DNA from: Patella vulgata
Taxonomy: Eukaryota; Mollusca; Gastropoda; Patellidae
NCBI RefSeq assembly: GCF_932274485.2
Contig: NC_065883.2
Coordinates: 12,522,222-12,586,221, forward strand
Reading direction: 5' to 3'
Length of the DNA: 64,000 nucleotides
The notes beneath the pieces were generated by a model. It saw only the letters and a list, made by a program, of their open reading frames with translations. It had not been told where the DNA came from and ran no database searches. Below, piece after piece: positions 22,763 to 34,022 of the stretch. The number at the start of each line of letters is the position of its first letter. The first letter of the stretch is position 1. The translations under genes and the position numbers were made by a program.

Positions 22763-23226
22763 TTAGTTACGTTTTTGCTCCACAATTTCATGACGTGCAT
22801 ATAGTTTCAAGTTCAGCATTTTTGTCCTTTCTTTCGCATATTCTTTACAGAATTCATCAAATTGATATTTTTCCATTGCTTCACTCGGTGATTTTCTCCA
22901 AGTTAAAACATGATCGGCCATAACTGGCGACCTTTTCCTCAATTCTTTGGCCACTTCTTCAATGTTTGAGTTCGTGGTGTTGATGTAGTCCTTATCATAG
23001 AATCTAAATGGAAATTTATCTACGCGATGTGCAATACCTTCCGGATCATATAGGGCACAATCTATATTTTTAGTCGAAAATCCTAAAAACCGTAAAAGCT
23101 CCCTTAATTTGTTTTCTTTGTTCTGTAGTAATTCGTCATAAAATAAAACAAACATATCTCCTTTAAATTGAAGCCAATTTATATAAAATTTCTTCCACCG
23201 ATCTGATCTATTCAGTATACCATAAT
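22763..23226 (-). CDS. Gene A exon 3
   Basis: 464 bp. It follows the acceptor gtctttcag, begins AT TAT GGT and stops with TAA at 22,765-22,763. It encodes GDMFVLFYDELLQNKENKL and the conserved DPEGIAHRVDKFPFRFYDKD segment. Confidence 0.85.
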
Positions 23227-26200
23227 CTGAAAGACAATGCGTAACCTTCTCTAAACATGGGTGCCTGATAAAGATTAAGATATGATATTAAAGATGTGTC
23301 ACGTAAGAGCTAAATCTGCTTACTGCCTTTCTTTTTCTGGCTTTAAATTTATATAATCAACTCTCTAGGCCATCGGATGACTTAGAGTTTGAATGGATTA
23401 GAAACACATGCCATTTAATAATTTAATCATAACAAGTATAATCGAGACGTAGTTTATTATCATAGCAATGACAATCGAGACTATGCTATTTTTATCAAAA
23501 CTTCAAACACTCAAAACTTGGCACAGAATAAAGTAATTTGACTAAAATGTTCAATATATCAGTTCTTTACCTAATTCTTACATAATCCATCTGTGATAAG
23601 ATCATGCAACATATGTTGATTACCATATAATTAAAAAGTCTACTCGGGATCATAATGTTTTTAAAAATTACAGACCTGGCCTAACTTAAGTTTTATTTCT
23701 AAAATATTGGAGAAATGTATTGTTCTCAGATAAAGGCCCATCTAGATGATAACTGTTTGTATGAACCATTTCAAAGTGCTTATAGACAATTTCACAGTAC
23801 CGAAACAGCTTTAACCCAGGTTTCAAATGATATTTTAATGGAAATTTTATCTACCCTCTATATGTCACCATTAGGTGATATTGTCAAAAAAAATGGACTC
23901 AGCTTTCATTTGTATGCCGATGATACTCATTTAAATATTTCATTTACACCTAATTGTCCATCTTCTTTCAATTTATCAAAATTGCAACTTGAGAACTGTA
24001 TTAGTGAAATTAGAAAATGGATGTCAAAGAACTTCTAAAATTGAATGATGATACAACCGAATATTTGTTATTAGGCTCAAGGCATCAATTAAGTAAATTT
24101 GCACATGATAGCCCCCCTGTTGTAATTGGTAATTGTGATATATTTTCATCTTATTCTGCTCGTAATATTGACGCAATCTTTGATAGTTTTATATTCTATA
24201 TTCTTTTAAAAAACAACTTAAAACACATTTATTTAATCAGGCTTTTAACTGACTCTGAATACAATCGTTAACATGTCCATAATCTTGTTGTTTATTTATG
24301 ATTACATTGTCACTTTGTAAAGTGCACCTGAACATGTTATATGAAAGGGTGCACTATAAATATGCTGGAATAATAATAAATAATAATCTATCTATATTAT
24401 TATATATATATTTGTGACTGTCGTTTGTCTGTCTGTCTGTCTGTTCGGGGTTGGCGGCTACACTAGGTCTGCCCCGAGTCTGAAATTTGGGGTATAGGGG
24501 TAGCTCGCACCGGGGAGTAACATAGGCCAGGTGGCGTTAGTCTACCACTTCCGGTTTCGGAGTTATGACCCCCGAGCGAAGCCGGTCTGTTCGGGGTTGG
24601 CGACTACACTAGGTCTGCCCCGAGTCTGAAATTTGGGGTATAGGGGAAGCTCGGACCGGGGAGTAACATAGGCCAGGTGGCGTTAGTCTACCACTTCCGG
24701 TTTCGGAGTTATGACCCCCGAGCGAAGCCGGTCTGTTCGGGGTTGGCGGCTACACTAGGTCTGCCCCGAGTCTGAAATTTGGGATATAGGGGTAGCTCGG
24801 ACCGGGGAGTAACATAGACCAGGTGGCGTTAGTCTACCACTTCCGGTGTCGGAGTTATGACCCCCGGGCGAAGTCTGTCTGTTCGGGGTTGGCGGCTACA
24901 CTAGGTCTGCCCCGAGTCTGAAATTTGGGGTATAGGGGTAGCTCGGACCGGGGAGTAACATAGGCCAGGTGGCGTTAGTCTACCACTTCCGGTTTCAGAG
25001 TTATGACCCCCGAGCGAAGCCGGTCTGTTCGGGGTTGGCGGCTACACTAGGTCTGCCCCGAGTCTGAAATTTGGGGTATAGGGGTAGCTCGGACCGGGGA
25101 GTAACATAGGCCAGGTAGCTCGGACCGGGGAGTAACATAGGCCAGGTGGCGTTAGTCTATCATTTCCGGTTTCGGAGTTATGACCCCCGAGCGAAGCCGG
25201 GTATCCTGCTAGTAAATAATAATAATAACCAGAGAACTTTAGTTTTTACACTATTCATAATTCATGAGAGATGGGGTTTAACGTCCGCTCGACACACAAC
25301 TAAATCATATCGGGACTAACATATGGCTCAATTTTATTTCAATAATTCGCTTGTGCGTAGTGGTCCTTATCGGTGGGAGGAAACCATATGTTAGTCCCGA
25401 AATGACCTAGTTTGTGCCGAGTGGACGTTAAATCCAATTTCTCTCTCTCTTCTATTCTTATTAATAACATCTGATCCAAATTATATCTAACACTTTTTGT
25501 TAGATTCTGTCATATAGTCTACGTGTATACTTACTTGTACAGTAACGTTTTTTATCCGTTATATTCGTGTGACTCCCTGACATCTTCAGATTGAAGAAAG
25601 ACCACTGAGCTTCAAATTGATTTCTCATTAACAGAACAGCACGTTCATAAGCTATCCAATCCCTTTTGGTTCCATGAGTTTTTATAACTATAACCGACCC
25701 ATTAGTAACACCTTCCCCAACATAACCATTTTTGATCATAAATCCCTCTCTAGATCGTGATCCGGTATATATACCTGAAAAATGTTAGGCAATGTTAGGA
25801 TCTTTATGCAGTCCCCTTGTGTATGTACCTGGAACATATATGGTAATATATTGATGGGAAGAGGTTATAGAACGGGATTGGGTCATTTCAGAACCCGGTC
25901 CACCAAGAACTTTACAGGTAAACATAATGTTCCTTAAAGACCACATAAGATAAAAAATCGAAATTTTATGTACGTATAGCCAATGGTTACTATATCCACT
26001 TTACGGCAAGTTCACACCAATCTGATTAAAATTAATTCGGCTGTTAACGTTTAAGTATACGACACGGCAAGACTGTTTTCAATTTTTCAGTTTCGACCTT
26101 AATCCGGTTGATTGGCTGGTGACTACACATAGTATATACATTATCTATACAATATATCACTGTCTGTACAATATATCACTGTCTATATACACCACCAGTT

Positions 26201-29200
26201 GACAAGTGTCTATTGACGGTCCAAATACCACGTGACTGGCCTTATCATAATCACCGAATTATTGTCTTACATTGCTATAGATTAGTCATTTGTGATTTGG
26301 ATATTTTAGAGTGAATTTAAAATGCGTACCAAGCCGTAGATCCATTTAAGCGTCCTTTGTTTAAATAGGCCACGTAACAAATGAAGACGATCCAAGCAAT
26401 TAGTGCATATACCGGTAACCTACATAACACCGTACAGAAATACACACGGTGCCAGTCATTTGGTGATGTATTCATTATTAGCTATATATAATAATAATAA
26501 CCATTTCTATACACAAAGAACAACTTTTATCGTAACTCCATTTGAAATTCACAGCAAATATCGATTTTCCGATGACTATGCATAACAATAGATCGCCCAC
26601 ATTTCTCAGGCGATCAACGCTGGGAATCTTATTACCATGTACGGTTCTATGGATACTACGGTCGTGGTAACTGAGGTTAAACATGGGCGCCAAAATTGTA
26701 TGGGATTTATGGACATGAATATCATACGTGGAGTTCCTGATGCCATTCGGTGAGTGATTTAACTGTCAATGTAATTGTAAAACATCTTTATTATAAAGAA
26801 GTTAAACGATTTTAGGCATTATAACCTAATCTTATCACAAACGTTTATCCATCGAATTATTTTTATTCAGATTTCATATCAAGACAATTAAATGTTGTTT
26901 AAACGCCAATCAACAAATAATCCGAGGCTGTTTTATTACAAAAATCATCGGTGGGCAAAGCTAATTGATTATTGGGTAAATAATAATTATAAACAACTGA
27001 TGAGTAAAACGTAATTATTTTATACAATTAACGTGTGTTCGATTCTACGATTAGTTCTTTCGTGAGGTATTACGCACACGTTCCACCTAGAGTGATGTCT
27101 TTGATCTGGCCGGCGTAAAAAAGACAATTACCATGTCTGTGCAACTTTAGTCGGATTGATTAACGACACTACACTTGCCATATTATTATCAATACACAAA
27201 GATAGTTAGATAGCCCTTCTCAATCTGTTATTCCATTTAGATGGTTACCAACAAAATTTATTTGTACTGTTAATTCTAAAGTATATTGAGATAATAATAA
27301 TAATAATAATAATACATTCTTAATATAGCGCATTCTACAAACATAACATAAATATCACTAAAAATGCATGGCAAAGTCTCAACGCGCTTTACAGAGACAT
27401 GGGTTATAAAAATATATATTATGATTTAAAAATACAACGATGATATGGTGTTTATATAATAACGTCTAGTGAATAAAAATACTTAAAAGCCAGTAAAGGT
27501 GATTTTGACTAGTAAGATATTTCGTCACATGATTCAGAGAATTGATCAGCAAGTGAAATGACGCTTGAAGAGCATGGTTTTAATTGAACGTTTAAAAGTA
27601 TCAATGTCATTCTCAGCGCGAATCTCAGTAGGGAGATTATTCCATAATGAAGGTGTATAGTGTCGAAAAATCCTATTTCCGTAAAATTTATTGTTCGTTC
27701 TCTTGTGTTCTCCGATGGGATAGTCCAAAGACGGAGCCTGGTTGAATCTGGTAGATTTCGGTGGTTGTTTTACGGACAAGAGTTCGCTCAGATAGGCCGG
27801 ACCCATATTGTTCACTACCTTGAAAATAGTTAGTAGCACTTTAAATTCAACACGCTCAACTATGGGGAGCCAATGGAGATGGAAAAGCACTGGTGTGATA
27901 TGATCAGTCTTTTTCGTTCGAGTTACCAACCTGGCTGCTGCATTATGTAAACCCTGGAGTTTCTTTGTTTGTGCAAGGCTAATGTTATGATACAGAATAT
28001 TACAGTAATCCAGTCTGGAAGTGATCATGGCATGCACTAGTTTCTCAGTAGTTGTCGGACTAAGAAGTCTACGGATACGCCCAATCTTGAACAGTGCATA
28101 CGAAACACTACGACAAGTCTGCTGAACAAAACTTTCTAGGGAACAATCTGAATTAAACATTACACCAAGGTTTCGAACTGAATTCGAAGGTACAATAAAA
28201 TCATCACCGACTCGGACGGACTCAGTGGATGTAGTGTTACCAAAACGAGATTTGAAATGAATAATTTCAGTCTTGGAATCATTTAGCACCAGTTTGTTAT
28301 CAAACATCCATGATCGTATCTCATCGATACAGGCTTCAATGGCATCTAATGATACAGATGGATCCTTGCACGTAAAATACAATTGACTATCATCGGCATA
28401 GATCATAGCATCCAAACCATGTTTAGTAATAATTTCTTCGATTGGGGCGGTATACATAGTGAATAATGCTGGACCTAAAATTGTGCCCTGGGGTACACCG
28501 CGTTTTAATTGCATTTGGCGAGAAATACTATTACCAACAATAACTGACTGACTTCTAACTGTTCCTAACAACCCAAAGCGGATCTCTAGTCTATGTAACA
28601 GCTTCACGTGATCCAGAGTGTCGAAAGCGGCACTAAGGTCAAGGAGTGAGAGTATCACATGAGACCGTGAATCTAGGGCAGTGACTACATCATTGTGCAC
28701 ACGGAGTAGAGCTGTCTCACAGCTATGGTTAGGGCGATAAGCAGATTGACATTTAGTATATAGAGAATTTTGGCACAGATATTCATGTAAACGAGACATG
28801 ACAACTTTTTCTAAGATCTTAAAAACGAATGGAAGGTTAGAAACAGGGCGGAAATTCTTAGGACCTTTTTCAAAAGTGGCAGTTTTAAAAGAGTCTGGCA
28901 CTATCCCTGTTAAAAGACCACATCTTTTTACTCCTGTACTCTTTTACTCGGGAAATACAACTACAATACTCTTCAGACGAGAGGGGGAGAGAGCGAGAGA
29001 GAGAGAGAGATGGAGTTTAACGTCCACTCGACAAAAACTAGGTCATTTCGAGACTAACATATGGCTTAATTTTGTTTCAATAATTCGCTTGCGCGTAGGG
29101 GTATTTATCAGTTGGGACCCGGAGAAAACCCACGAGGTTGGACAGGCGACCCTAATCCTTGTCACGTACAACCGGGATTCGAAACCACGTCAGTTGACAC

Positions 29201-29910
29201 AATCCCAGACTTTATGATACAGCGCGCATACGCTAACCATTTAGCCCCCCTTCCATCCTCTTCTGCCGAAAATGTATCTCGAATCGTTAGGACTGCACAT
29301 TGCAACAGAGCAGATTGGCAGAATATATCTCAGCACTCAAATTCTTGTCTTCTCGTTGTCTGTTAGCATGGACTTAGCCAAGGATTCTGGGGGCTATCGC
29401 TCCTAATTTGTGGATCTTTTACTTTATTTACCCGTCTAAAGAAATACATTTGTATGATATATTTATATAAAATTAAATCAACTTCCTGATAACCTTATTA
29501 AATATTTTTCAAAACACCATTATTTTTTATCTTTTCCATTAAGAATTTCCATATGGCAAAATTCCCTTATTACACACTGTTTGTTTGTTCAATTAGGAAG
29601 GGGCAAATCAGCAGGGGCTAATGAGTATAAAATCAGTGTAATACGCACCTGTAGATTTTTGAAGTAAATGTCTTGTCCAACTATTACCTGAACCAGGGTA
29701 GCTAGCCAGAGCTGTCACAGGTAACGGTGTTTTGGCAAATCCTAGCTTAGGGCAATTCTTAGGTTTTTCAATGATGTTGGAATATGACGTAACGCTTCTC
29801 GGGTGTAGTTTATAAACACTATAGATACAGCAAATAAGTAGAATTAGTCCAGCAATCGCTAATGTTCTGTTCGACCTTCGTTTCGTCAACAAAGTTCTGA
29901 AAACCGCCAT
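22763..29910 (-). CDS. WSCD-like sulfotransferase gene A
   Basis: Three exons on the minus strand: 29,910-29,649, 25,774-25,535 and 23,226-22,763. They sum to 966 bp (321 residues plus stop) and join in phase 1/phase 1. Family role: Golgi transfer of sulfate from PAPS. Order in the protein: basic cytoplasmic tail; membrane anchor (TLAIAGLILLICCIYSVY); stem; PAPS 5' motif ASYPGSGNSWTRHLL; a VIKTH strand; 3'-phosphate motif region RAVLLMRNQFEAQ; then WLQFKGDMFVLFYDELL and the C-terminal helices. The usual RNP of the 3' motif is RNQ here, unlike gene B. No WSC domain is present, so it is shorter than vertebrate WSCD1/2. Intron 2 carries a LINE fragment and a candidate Helitron; intron 1 carries a LINE and a SINE. 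A gypsy element sits about 0.5 kb upstream. The open, phase-consistent exons suggest a functional gene. Confidence 0.8.
23660..24386 (+). mobile_element. LINE fragment (CR1/L2-type), degraded
   Basis: Reads, with frame breaks, the reverse-transcriptase segments ISKILEK, FQSAYRQFHSTETAL, then after a large internal deletion HLYADDTHLNISF and ISEIRKWMS. YADD is the catalytic motif. The 3' end has the family tail (tttgtaaagtgcac ... gtgcactataaatatg) and an (AAT)n end. It lies antisense in intron 2 of gene A and is absent from gene B. It has no functional frame. Confidence 0.8.
24387..25212 (+). mobile_element. Candidate non-autonomous Helitron (pearl-like)
   Basis: Begins with TC after an A (aataa|TCTATCTATATT) and ends ...TATCCTGCTAG before a T. 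A short GC hairpin (CCCG..CGGG) lies about 8 nt before CTAG. The flanking sequence rejoins as an (AAT)n run, the tail of the LINE fragment. TC/CTAG ends with A-T insertion are Helitron hallmarks. The interior is a 146-bp tandem array. No Rep/helicase is present. Confidence 0.62.
24441..25200 (+). repeat. 146-bp tandem array (about 5.2 units)
   Basis: ctgttcggggttggcg begins units at 24,441, 24,587, 24,733, 24,879 and 25,025, exactly 146 bp apart. The last unit has a tandem duplication of about 31 bp around gtagctcggaccggggagta. Units differ by only a few bases, so amplification is recent. Confidence 0.95.
25265..25450. repeat. Head-joined SINE-1 dimer in intron 2
   Basis: A reverse SINE-1 piece (ggggtttaacgtccgctcga onward) is joined at about 25,380 to a forward piece (catatgttagtcccgaaatg to the CT tail). 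The same dimer with the same joint lies at 43,660-43,862 in gene B, so it predates the A/B duplication. Confidence 0.75.
25535..25774 (-). CDS. Gene A exon 2
   Basis: 240 bp between the acceptor tttttcag|GTATATATACCGG and the donor TGTACAA|GTAAGT. Encodes NGYVGEGVTNGSVIVIKTHG and ERAVLLMRNQFEAQ. It is one codon shorter than the gene B exon. Confidence 0.8.
25775..27290 (-). other. Gene A intron 1, inner part
   Basis: 25,775-25,940 matches the gene B intron and contains the empty sites for that gene's Tc1 element (about 25,840) and palindromic element (about 25,918). The rest has no recognised feature. Confidence 0.55.
27291..28925 (-). mobile_element. LINE, CR1/L2-type, 5'-truncated
   Basis: A long open frame covers 28,901-27,546. 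It holds reverse-transcriptase blocks NFRPVSNLPFVFKILEK, QSAYRPNHSCETALL, LLDLSAAFDTLDH, KRGVPQGTILGP, IYADDSQLYF and a conserved C-terminal region (LDYCNILYHNIS; LHWLPIVERVEFKVL; YGNRIFRHYTPSLWNNLP). About ten residues expected between RFGLLGT and QSVIVG are missing in frame. The 5' half with the endonuclease is absent. The 3' tail has the gcgcgttgaga ... gcgctatatt pair and an (ATT)n end at 27,314-27,291. It sits in intron 1 of gene A in the same orientation as the gene. It is truncated and so cannot move by itself. Confidence 0.9.
28985..29255 (-). repeat. SINE family 1 in gene A intron 1
   Basis: (GA)n tail, ggagtttaacgtccactcga, caataattcgcttgcgcgta, gattcgaaaccacgtcagtt and a head near 29,240. 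Not present in gene B. Confidence 0.75.
29649..29910 (-). CDS. Gene A exon 1
   Basis: 262 bp from ATG 29,910-29,908 (MAVFRTLLTKRRSNRTLAIA) to the donor CTACAG|GTGCGT. An upstream in-frame ATG would add about 48 residues, but this start is conserved in copies B and C and puts the anchor near the N-terminus. Confidence 0.8.
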
Positions 29911-30419
29911 ATGTGTGTGGTATGTCGAATAATTGCTGAAATTAAAGCAAAACGGTTGACCATAAAAGAAGGTTCCGTTAGAAAGATAGTCAAATTGATC
30001 CACTCTGAACCGTGATTTTAGCGATTGAATTTTCGGCCTTGCCTCGATCATCATTACTAAAGTTGGTACGATAAAAAAACATAGTTTCGATTATCTATTT
30101 CATGATTAAATCATGAATGGAAGTCGAGTAGCAAATCGGAACCTAATCTAATAAGCATCACAATCCAATCTAGCAATGACAACGAGAGTTGATTATGGTC
30201 TGGATAAGTTAATTAATGTCTAATTAATAATTTAGATCACATTTCAGGCCTAAAGAAAGACCTGCACTAGGCAGATTTAAATCTTGCATAATGTATGTTT
30301 AAGGTAAAATAAATTTATATAAAGTGATTTTGGTGATGCTACAGGTTTTTTATTATTATTTTGTCGTATGTGAATCAGCCATACTAATTACTTCCGCAAT
30401 GTCTTGTATGATATAGTAT
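29911..30419 (-). promoter_or_regulatory. Gene A proximal 5' flank
   Basis: 29,911-29,995 matches the flanks of copies B and C. 30,180-30,300 matches 53,875-53,990 (gttaattaatgtctaattaa, aagaaagacctgca). The flank is cut at 30,420 by the gypsy element and continues at 40,322. No promoter motif can be assigned with confidence. Confidence 0.5.
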
Positions 30420-31780
30420 TGTAACAGTTTGGCCTGCGCTGTTTAGAAGTAACACCATATTCACCATTTTTATACGATTTATTCAATACAACCATGAAAT
30501 AAATACACGACCATTATTTACATTAATCAGGTAACCTTAGTGTTGGTTATAAGAAGGGTCTTGTGGGGGGTGGGAGATAGCCATAACGTCATTTATTCTA
30601 ATGTCCAGTGCCATGCCTGACAATGTTCAGCCTGACAATTGACGCTGTAAGTCCTGACAAGTTCGCCCTGACAACCCGCCATGCCTGACGGATTGCTTAG
30701 GCTCAATTACGTTATGATCATACAAAAACGTCAAGGGGAGACGGTTCTACCAGGATGGTCTTTAGCGCCGTCATAATTCCTTTTGTCAGGCCAGCTTTAA
30801 GAGGTCCTTACCCTAGGCTGCCGTAGAGCTATCTGCCGACATCGACGACATGACGTCCTTTTATAGGCTGCAGGCAGAGCTATTGACCAACCACAGGCTC
30901 GCATTCTGCCTGACAAGGACTACGTTTTCCTGACAAGTTAACGTTTTACAATAATATGAAAATTAATAAAGATGTTCATAATTAATCATTGCATTACATG
31001 TAAGTAACCTATTCTGAATCTAAAATCAAAGTAATGTACAATTAGACCAGCGCAAATACATTAATGAAGAAACACCTAGCCCATGAATCGTGCGTAAGTC
31101 TTAGCTTACAGCGACGAGGTCCTAAAGAATTGGAACTACCTAAGAACAGCAAGTAGGCCTACTTCAAAATACTTAATGGATCTAATATAATAATGAGATG
31201 TACAAAGTAAGTAACAAAAGTAACAAGCATTGTAAGGTCATGAATTTATTATAATACACCATTAAATTAACGTGAGAATGATCATGTTACTATCACTAAC
31301 TATCCCTAGCAACCATATTACTACGCCCGTCTCGTCTGACTCGAATGCACACAGCATCCCACGCTAACAATACATTCATATGTGGATATTATTTGAATTG
31401 CTATCGTCCCCTTATATCCAGTCGCATAGTAATACATCATGACATGCCTTACAAATCCGGCTCTAAGTACCGATGTTCTATAATCTAAGATACGACTTGC
31501 TGTCGTCAACGTAAGTAGGCTACATTAGGCAAAACAAAATTGTAAACAATGAGAGCGTACGGCTCGTTCTATTTATAGTAACAATTAAACCTTTCAACAA
31601 TGGCAAAGGCAACACTAATATAGTAATAATACCAACGATAAATACTTAACAAATGCAATAATAAAACAATGTGAAGATGTAACGATTGATTATTAACATA
31701 TGGTACACAGCATTACCAGTGATCAGTGATAATGAAATAATAACAATAATTAAATCTAACCCCCCCCCTTATATATAACA
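30420..31780 (-). repeat. 3' LTR of the gypsy element
   Basis: About 1,361 bp. On the element's strand it starts TGTTATATATAAGGGG and ends ACTGTTACA. It contains a cluster of CCTGACAA motifs (30,610-30,950). It is longer than its partner, mainly by one block of about 265 bp. Confidence 0.9.
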
Positions 31781-31793
31781 CTCTCCCCACCTT
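31781..31793 (-). other. Polypurine tract
   Basis: AAGGTGGGGAGAG on the element's strand, directly abutting the start of the 3' LTR, the expected place for plus-strand priming. It confirms the LTR edge and orientation. Confidence 0.85.
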
Positions 31794-32242
31794 AAATATA
31801 CACAATTCTCCTGAATTACGTACCAATTAATAAACATCGAATCTCGCGATACGACTAACACAACGTCCAAATAATGTTATTTTAACGTCATACTGATAAC
31901 TGGGTATTATTTGAAATTATTCCACGATGTAATAAATGTTTAATATCACTAGCACAAACGTAAGCATGCTTTTAATTCTTCTTATCTATACCAGGTAGCT
32001 GCACGTTAGAATAATCAGTTCGAAACACAATTTAATTAAACAGTTCTTTCTATAATCGAAGCAACGATGAATGTCCACTGATAGCAAATCCCGACGTAGA
32101 ACGCGATGAGCCCAAAAACACTTCTCAGTTCTGTAGATTTCTTGTTAAAATATACCATAATTCTTCTGTGAAACGCGCACAATGTTTAGGTTTTTTTTTT
32201 ACACAAGTTCTATAATTTCGCAAGGAAGCGACAACGGATTTG

Positions 32243-33859
32243 TTATTGGTCCAACTGGTCCGATATCCAATCAGTATCATTCTCCCTATGAATAGCTGTT
32301 GCTTCCATCATTTTTATGAATGTGACATCTTGATGTTGGGTAACGTTTCCATTTACAATCTTCTTAATCATCTCTTCGTTGCAATGGCGCATCTGGCATA
32401 CTTGTTTTGAACTGCTGGTTAATGGTGGTCTAGCGGAGCCAGGTAATGACAGCATTTGGTACTTGGCGATGAGGTAGGTACGGTCCCAATTTTGTGTTTG
32501 GGCTCGTAGGCTGTTAAGCTGGAAGGCCATCGTTTCAAGTGCAAACAGCTTTTGATCGGGACTAAACTGCTCCCATCCTTGAGGTGGCCAGAATAATGGC
32601 TGTTGCGAAGCTTCTGAGTTTAGTTGGAATCTGGTAACACCTCTCCAGTCTCTTTTAGCGGGTGGTAGGATGGGCATGATACCTCTCTTGAATAAGGTCA
32701 AGACTCCTTCCTTATCACTGTTTACCTTTCGTGGGTTATACTCAGATACATTGAGTGACAATGCCGGTGAAAGACTACCTGCTGGCGTGTCAAAAACAGC
32801 ATCGATGTTAGTTACTAGGTTATTGGCGCTAGAAGAGGCATCAGGAATCAGATCACGTACTACAATGGGTAATTCTTGTAAATCTTGTCGGTTGTTGTTG
32901 TTTATATCCATCACAGTGTTCTCACCCGGGAGTTCATGATGACCTAAATCTGTGGTGTCTGCGGAAAGATTTGCTGGATCGTCCGCCTCATCTGCATGTG
33001 CTGTGCTGGGGATAGAATCTGTTTCTGCAACTGGAGTACTGGAAACAGGCATCGCCAATGCCCTACTAATGTGCATGAGGAATTCAACCGGAATACCCAG
33101 CGTGCCAGATATCTGTGATTCAAGTTTCGGATCCGGTCTTGCCATAGTTGTCATGATTTCTGGAGGTGATGTTATATTCTCCCCCGCAGCAGGCACTCTT
33201 CTGAACAAACTGGTCATGGCCTTGTTGGATAGGTTTGGCGAAATGGAGCACTTGTACCATACTGAGCGTTCTTCGTTAAGTAGGAAGGCCTCAAAACCAA
33301 CGGGTTTCATGACAATGCTGTGTATGGACAGCGACGTCTGCTCTATTGATGGGTTCTCGGGATCATAGTGAACTTTCTTTGGAGGCGGGGTCCCTTCGTA
33401 ATCAGGGACAAAACTGCTCTCACAGGGTATGGTAGGTGCTCTGTCTCGTTTGTTCGAAGCTGAATCCCATCCTCTTTCGAAATCTTTCAACTTGGTGCTA
33501 TTCCCTCTGACGAAGTCAAACCATCCTCGCACCATTTCTCGGGCCTTTCTCGCTTCATCTGACGACCTTGCTGTATTAGAGACAATCCGTAAATAGTCGG
33601 CGGGGTTTATGGACAGCCAGAATCCGTTGCTCTCGGAAAAAAACTCTTTGGAGAGTGTGGTGAAAACCTTTGGATGGTCCCTTTGGTAATGGTCTCTCAA
33701 TTCGGGAACTGACCTCCGAAACAATCTTTCTCTCGGACAAGATGGGCATACCACTCTTAACGCCCCGTGCTCTCTGTTGGCCATGTGGTTCTTCCTCTCC
33801 CGGTTCGTCTTAAAGACCATCGTGCACTTCCAACAATTGAATTTTAACTCGGTACTCAT
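32243..33859 (-). CDS. Gypsy third open frame with two C2H2 zinc fingers
   Basis: A 538-residue open frame between pol and the polypurine tract, where env would lie in an errantivirus-like element. It has no signal peptide or membrane segment, so it is not an envelope protein by appearance. The N-terminus has two zinc-finger patterns: Cys9-Cys12-His25-His31 and Cys38-Cys41-His57-His62. The middle is acidic and Ser/Pro/Thr-rich; the C-terminal third contains FWPPQGWEQFSPDQKLFALE, which looks like a folded helical segment. I do not recognise the family. It could be an acquired host-like gene, a DNA/RNA-binding accessory protein, or a regulator of the element. It lies inside a fossil element. 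Confidence 0.7.
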   Translation of the reverse strand: MSTELKFNCWKCTMVFKTNRERKNHMANREHGALRVVCPSCPRERLFRRSVPELRDHYQRDHPKVFTTLSKEFFSESNGFWLSINPADYLRIVSNTARSSDEARKAREMVRGWFDFVRGNSTKLKDFERGWDSASNKRDRAPTIPCESSFVPDYEGTPPPKKVHYDPENPSIEQTSLSIHSIVMKPVGFEAFLLNEERSVWYKCSISPNLSNKAMTSLFRRVPAAGENITSPPEIMTTMARPDPKLESQISGTLGIPVEFLMHISRALAMPVSSTPVAETDSIPSTAHADEADDPANLSADTTDLGHHELPGENTVMDINNNNRQDLQELPIVVRDLIPDASSSANNLVTNIDAVFDTPAGSLSPALSLNVSEYNPRKVNSDKEGVLTLFKRGIMPILPPAKRDWRGVTRFQLNSEASQQPLFWPPQGWEQFSPDQKLFALETMAFQLNSLRAQTQNWDRTYLIAKYQMLSLPGSARPPLTSSSKQVCQMRHCNEEMIKKIVNGNVTQHQDVTFIKMMEATAIHRENDTDWISDQLDQ

Positions 33860-34022
33860 TCTGAAACAAATAATTACATAAAGCTTCCGTAGGAGAGTAG
33901 TTTAACAAAAATAAACAGGCAATCAGTCAGTCGTCAAGGATAACTGTCACGGAAGGAACCAACACTAAGATGACATAACTTGTAAATAGTGATTTTGACA
34001 ACACCAGGAACTCAATAGATGT

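Noticed and set aside
24441-25200. A CRISPR-like array
   Set aside because: Units are 146 bp and wholly repetitive with no unique spacers, in a eukaryotic intron.
32243-33859. An envelope gene in the gypsy element
   Set aside because: No signal peptide, membrane anchor, furin-type site or Cys pattern of a fusion protein; zinc fingers are present instead.
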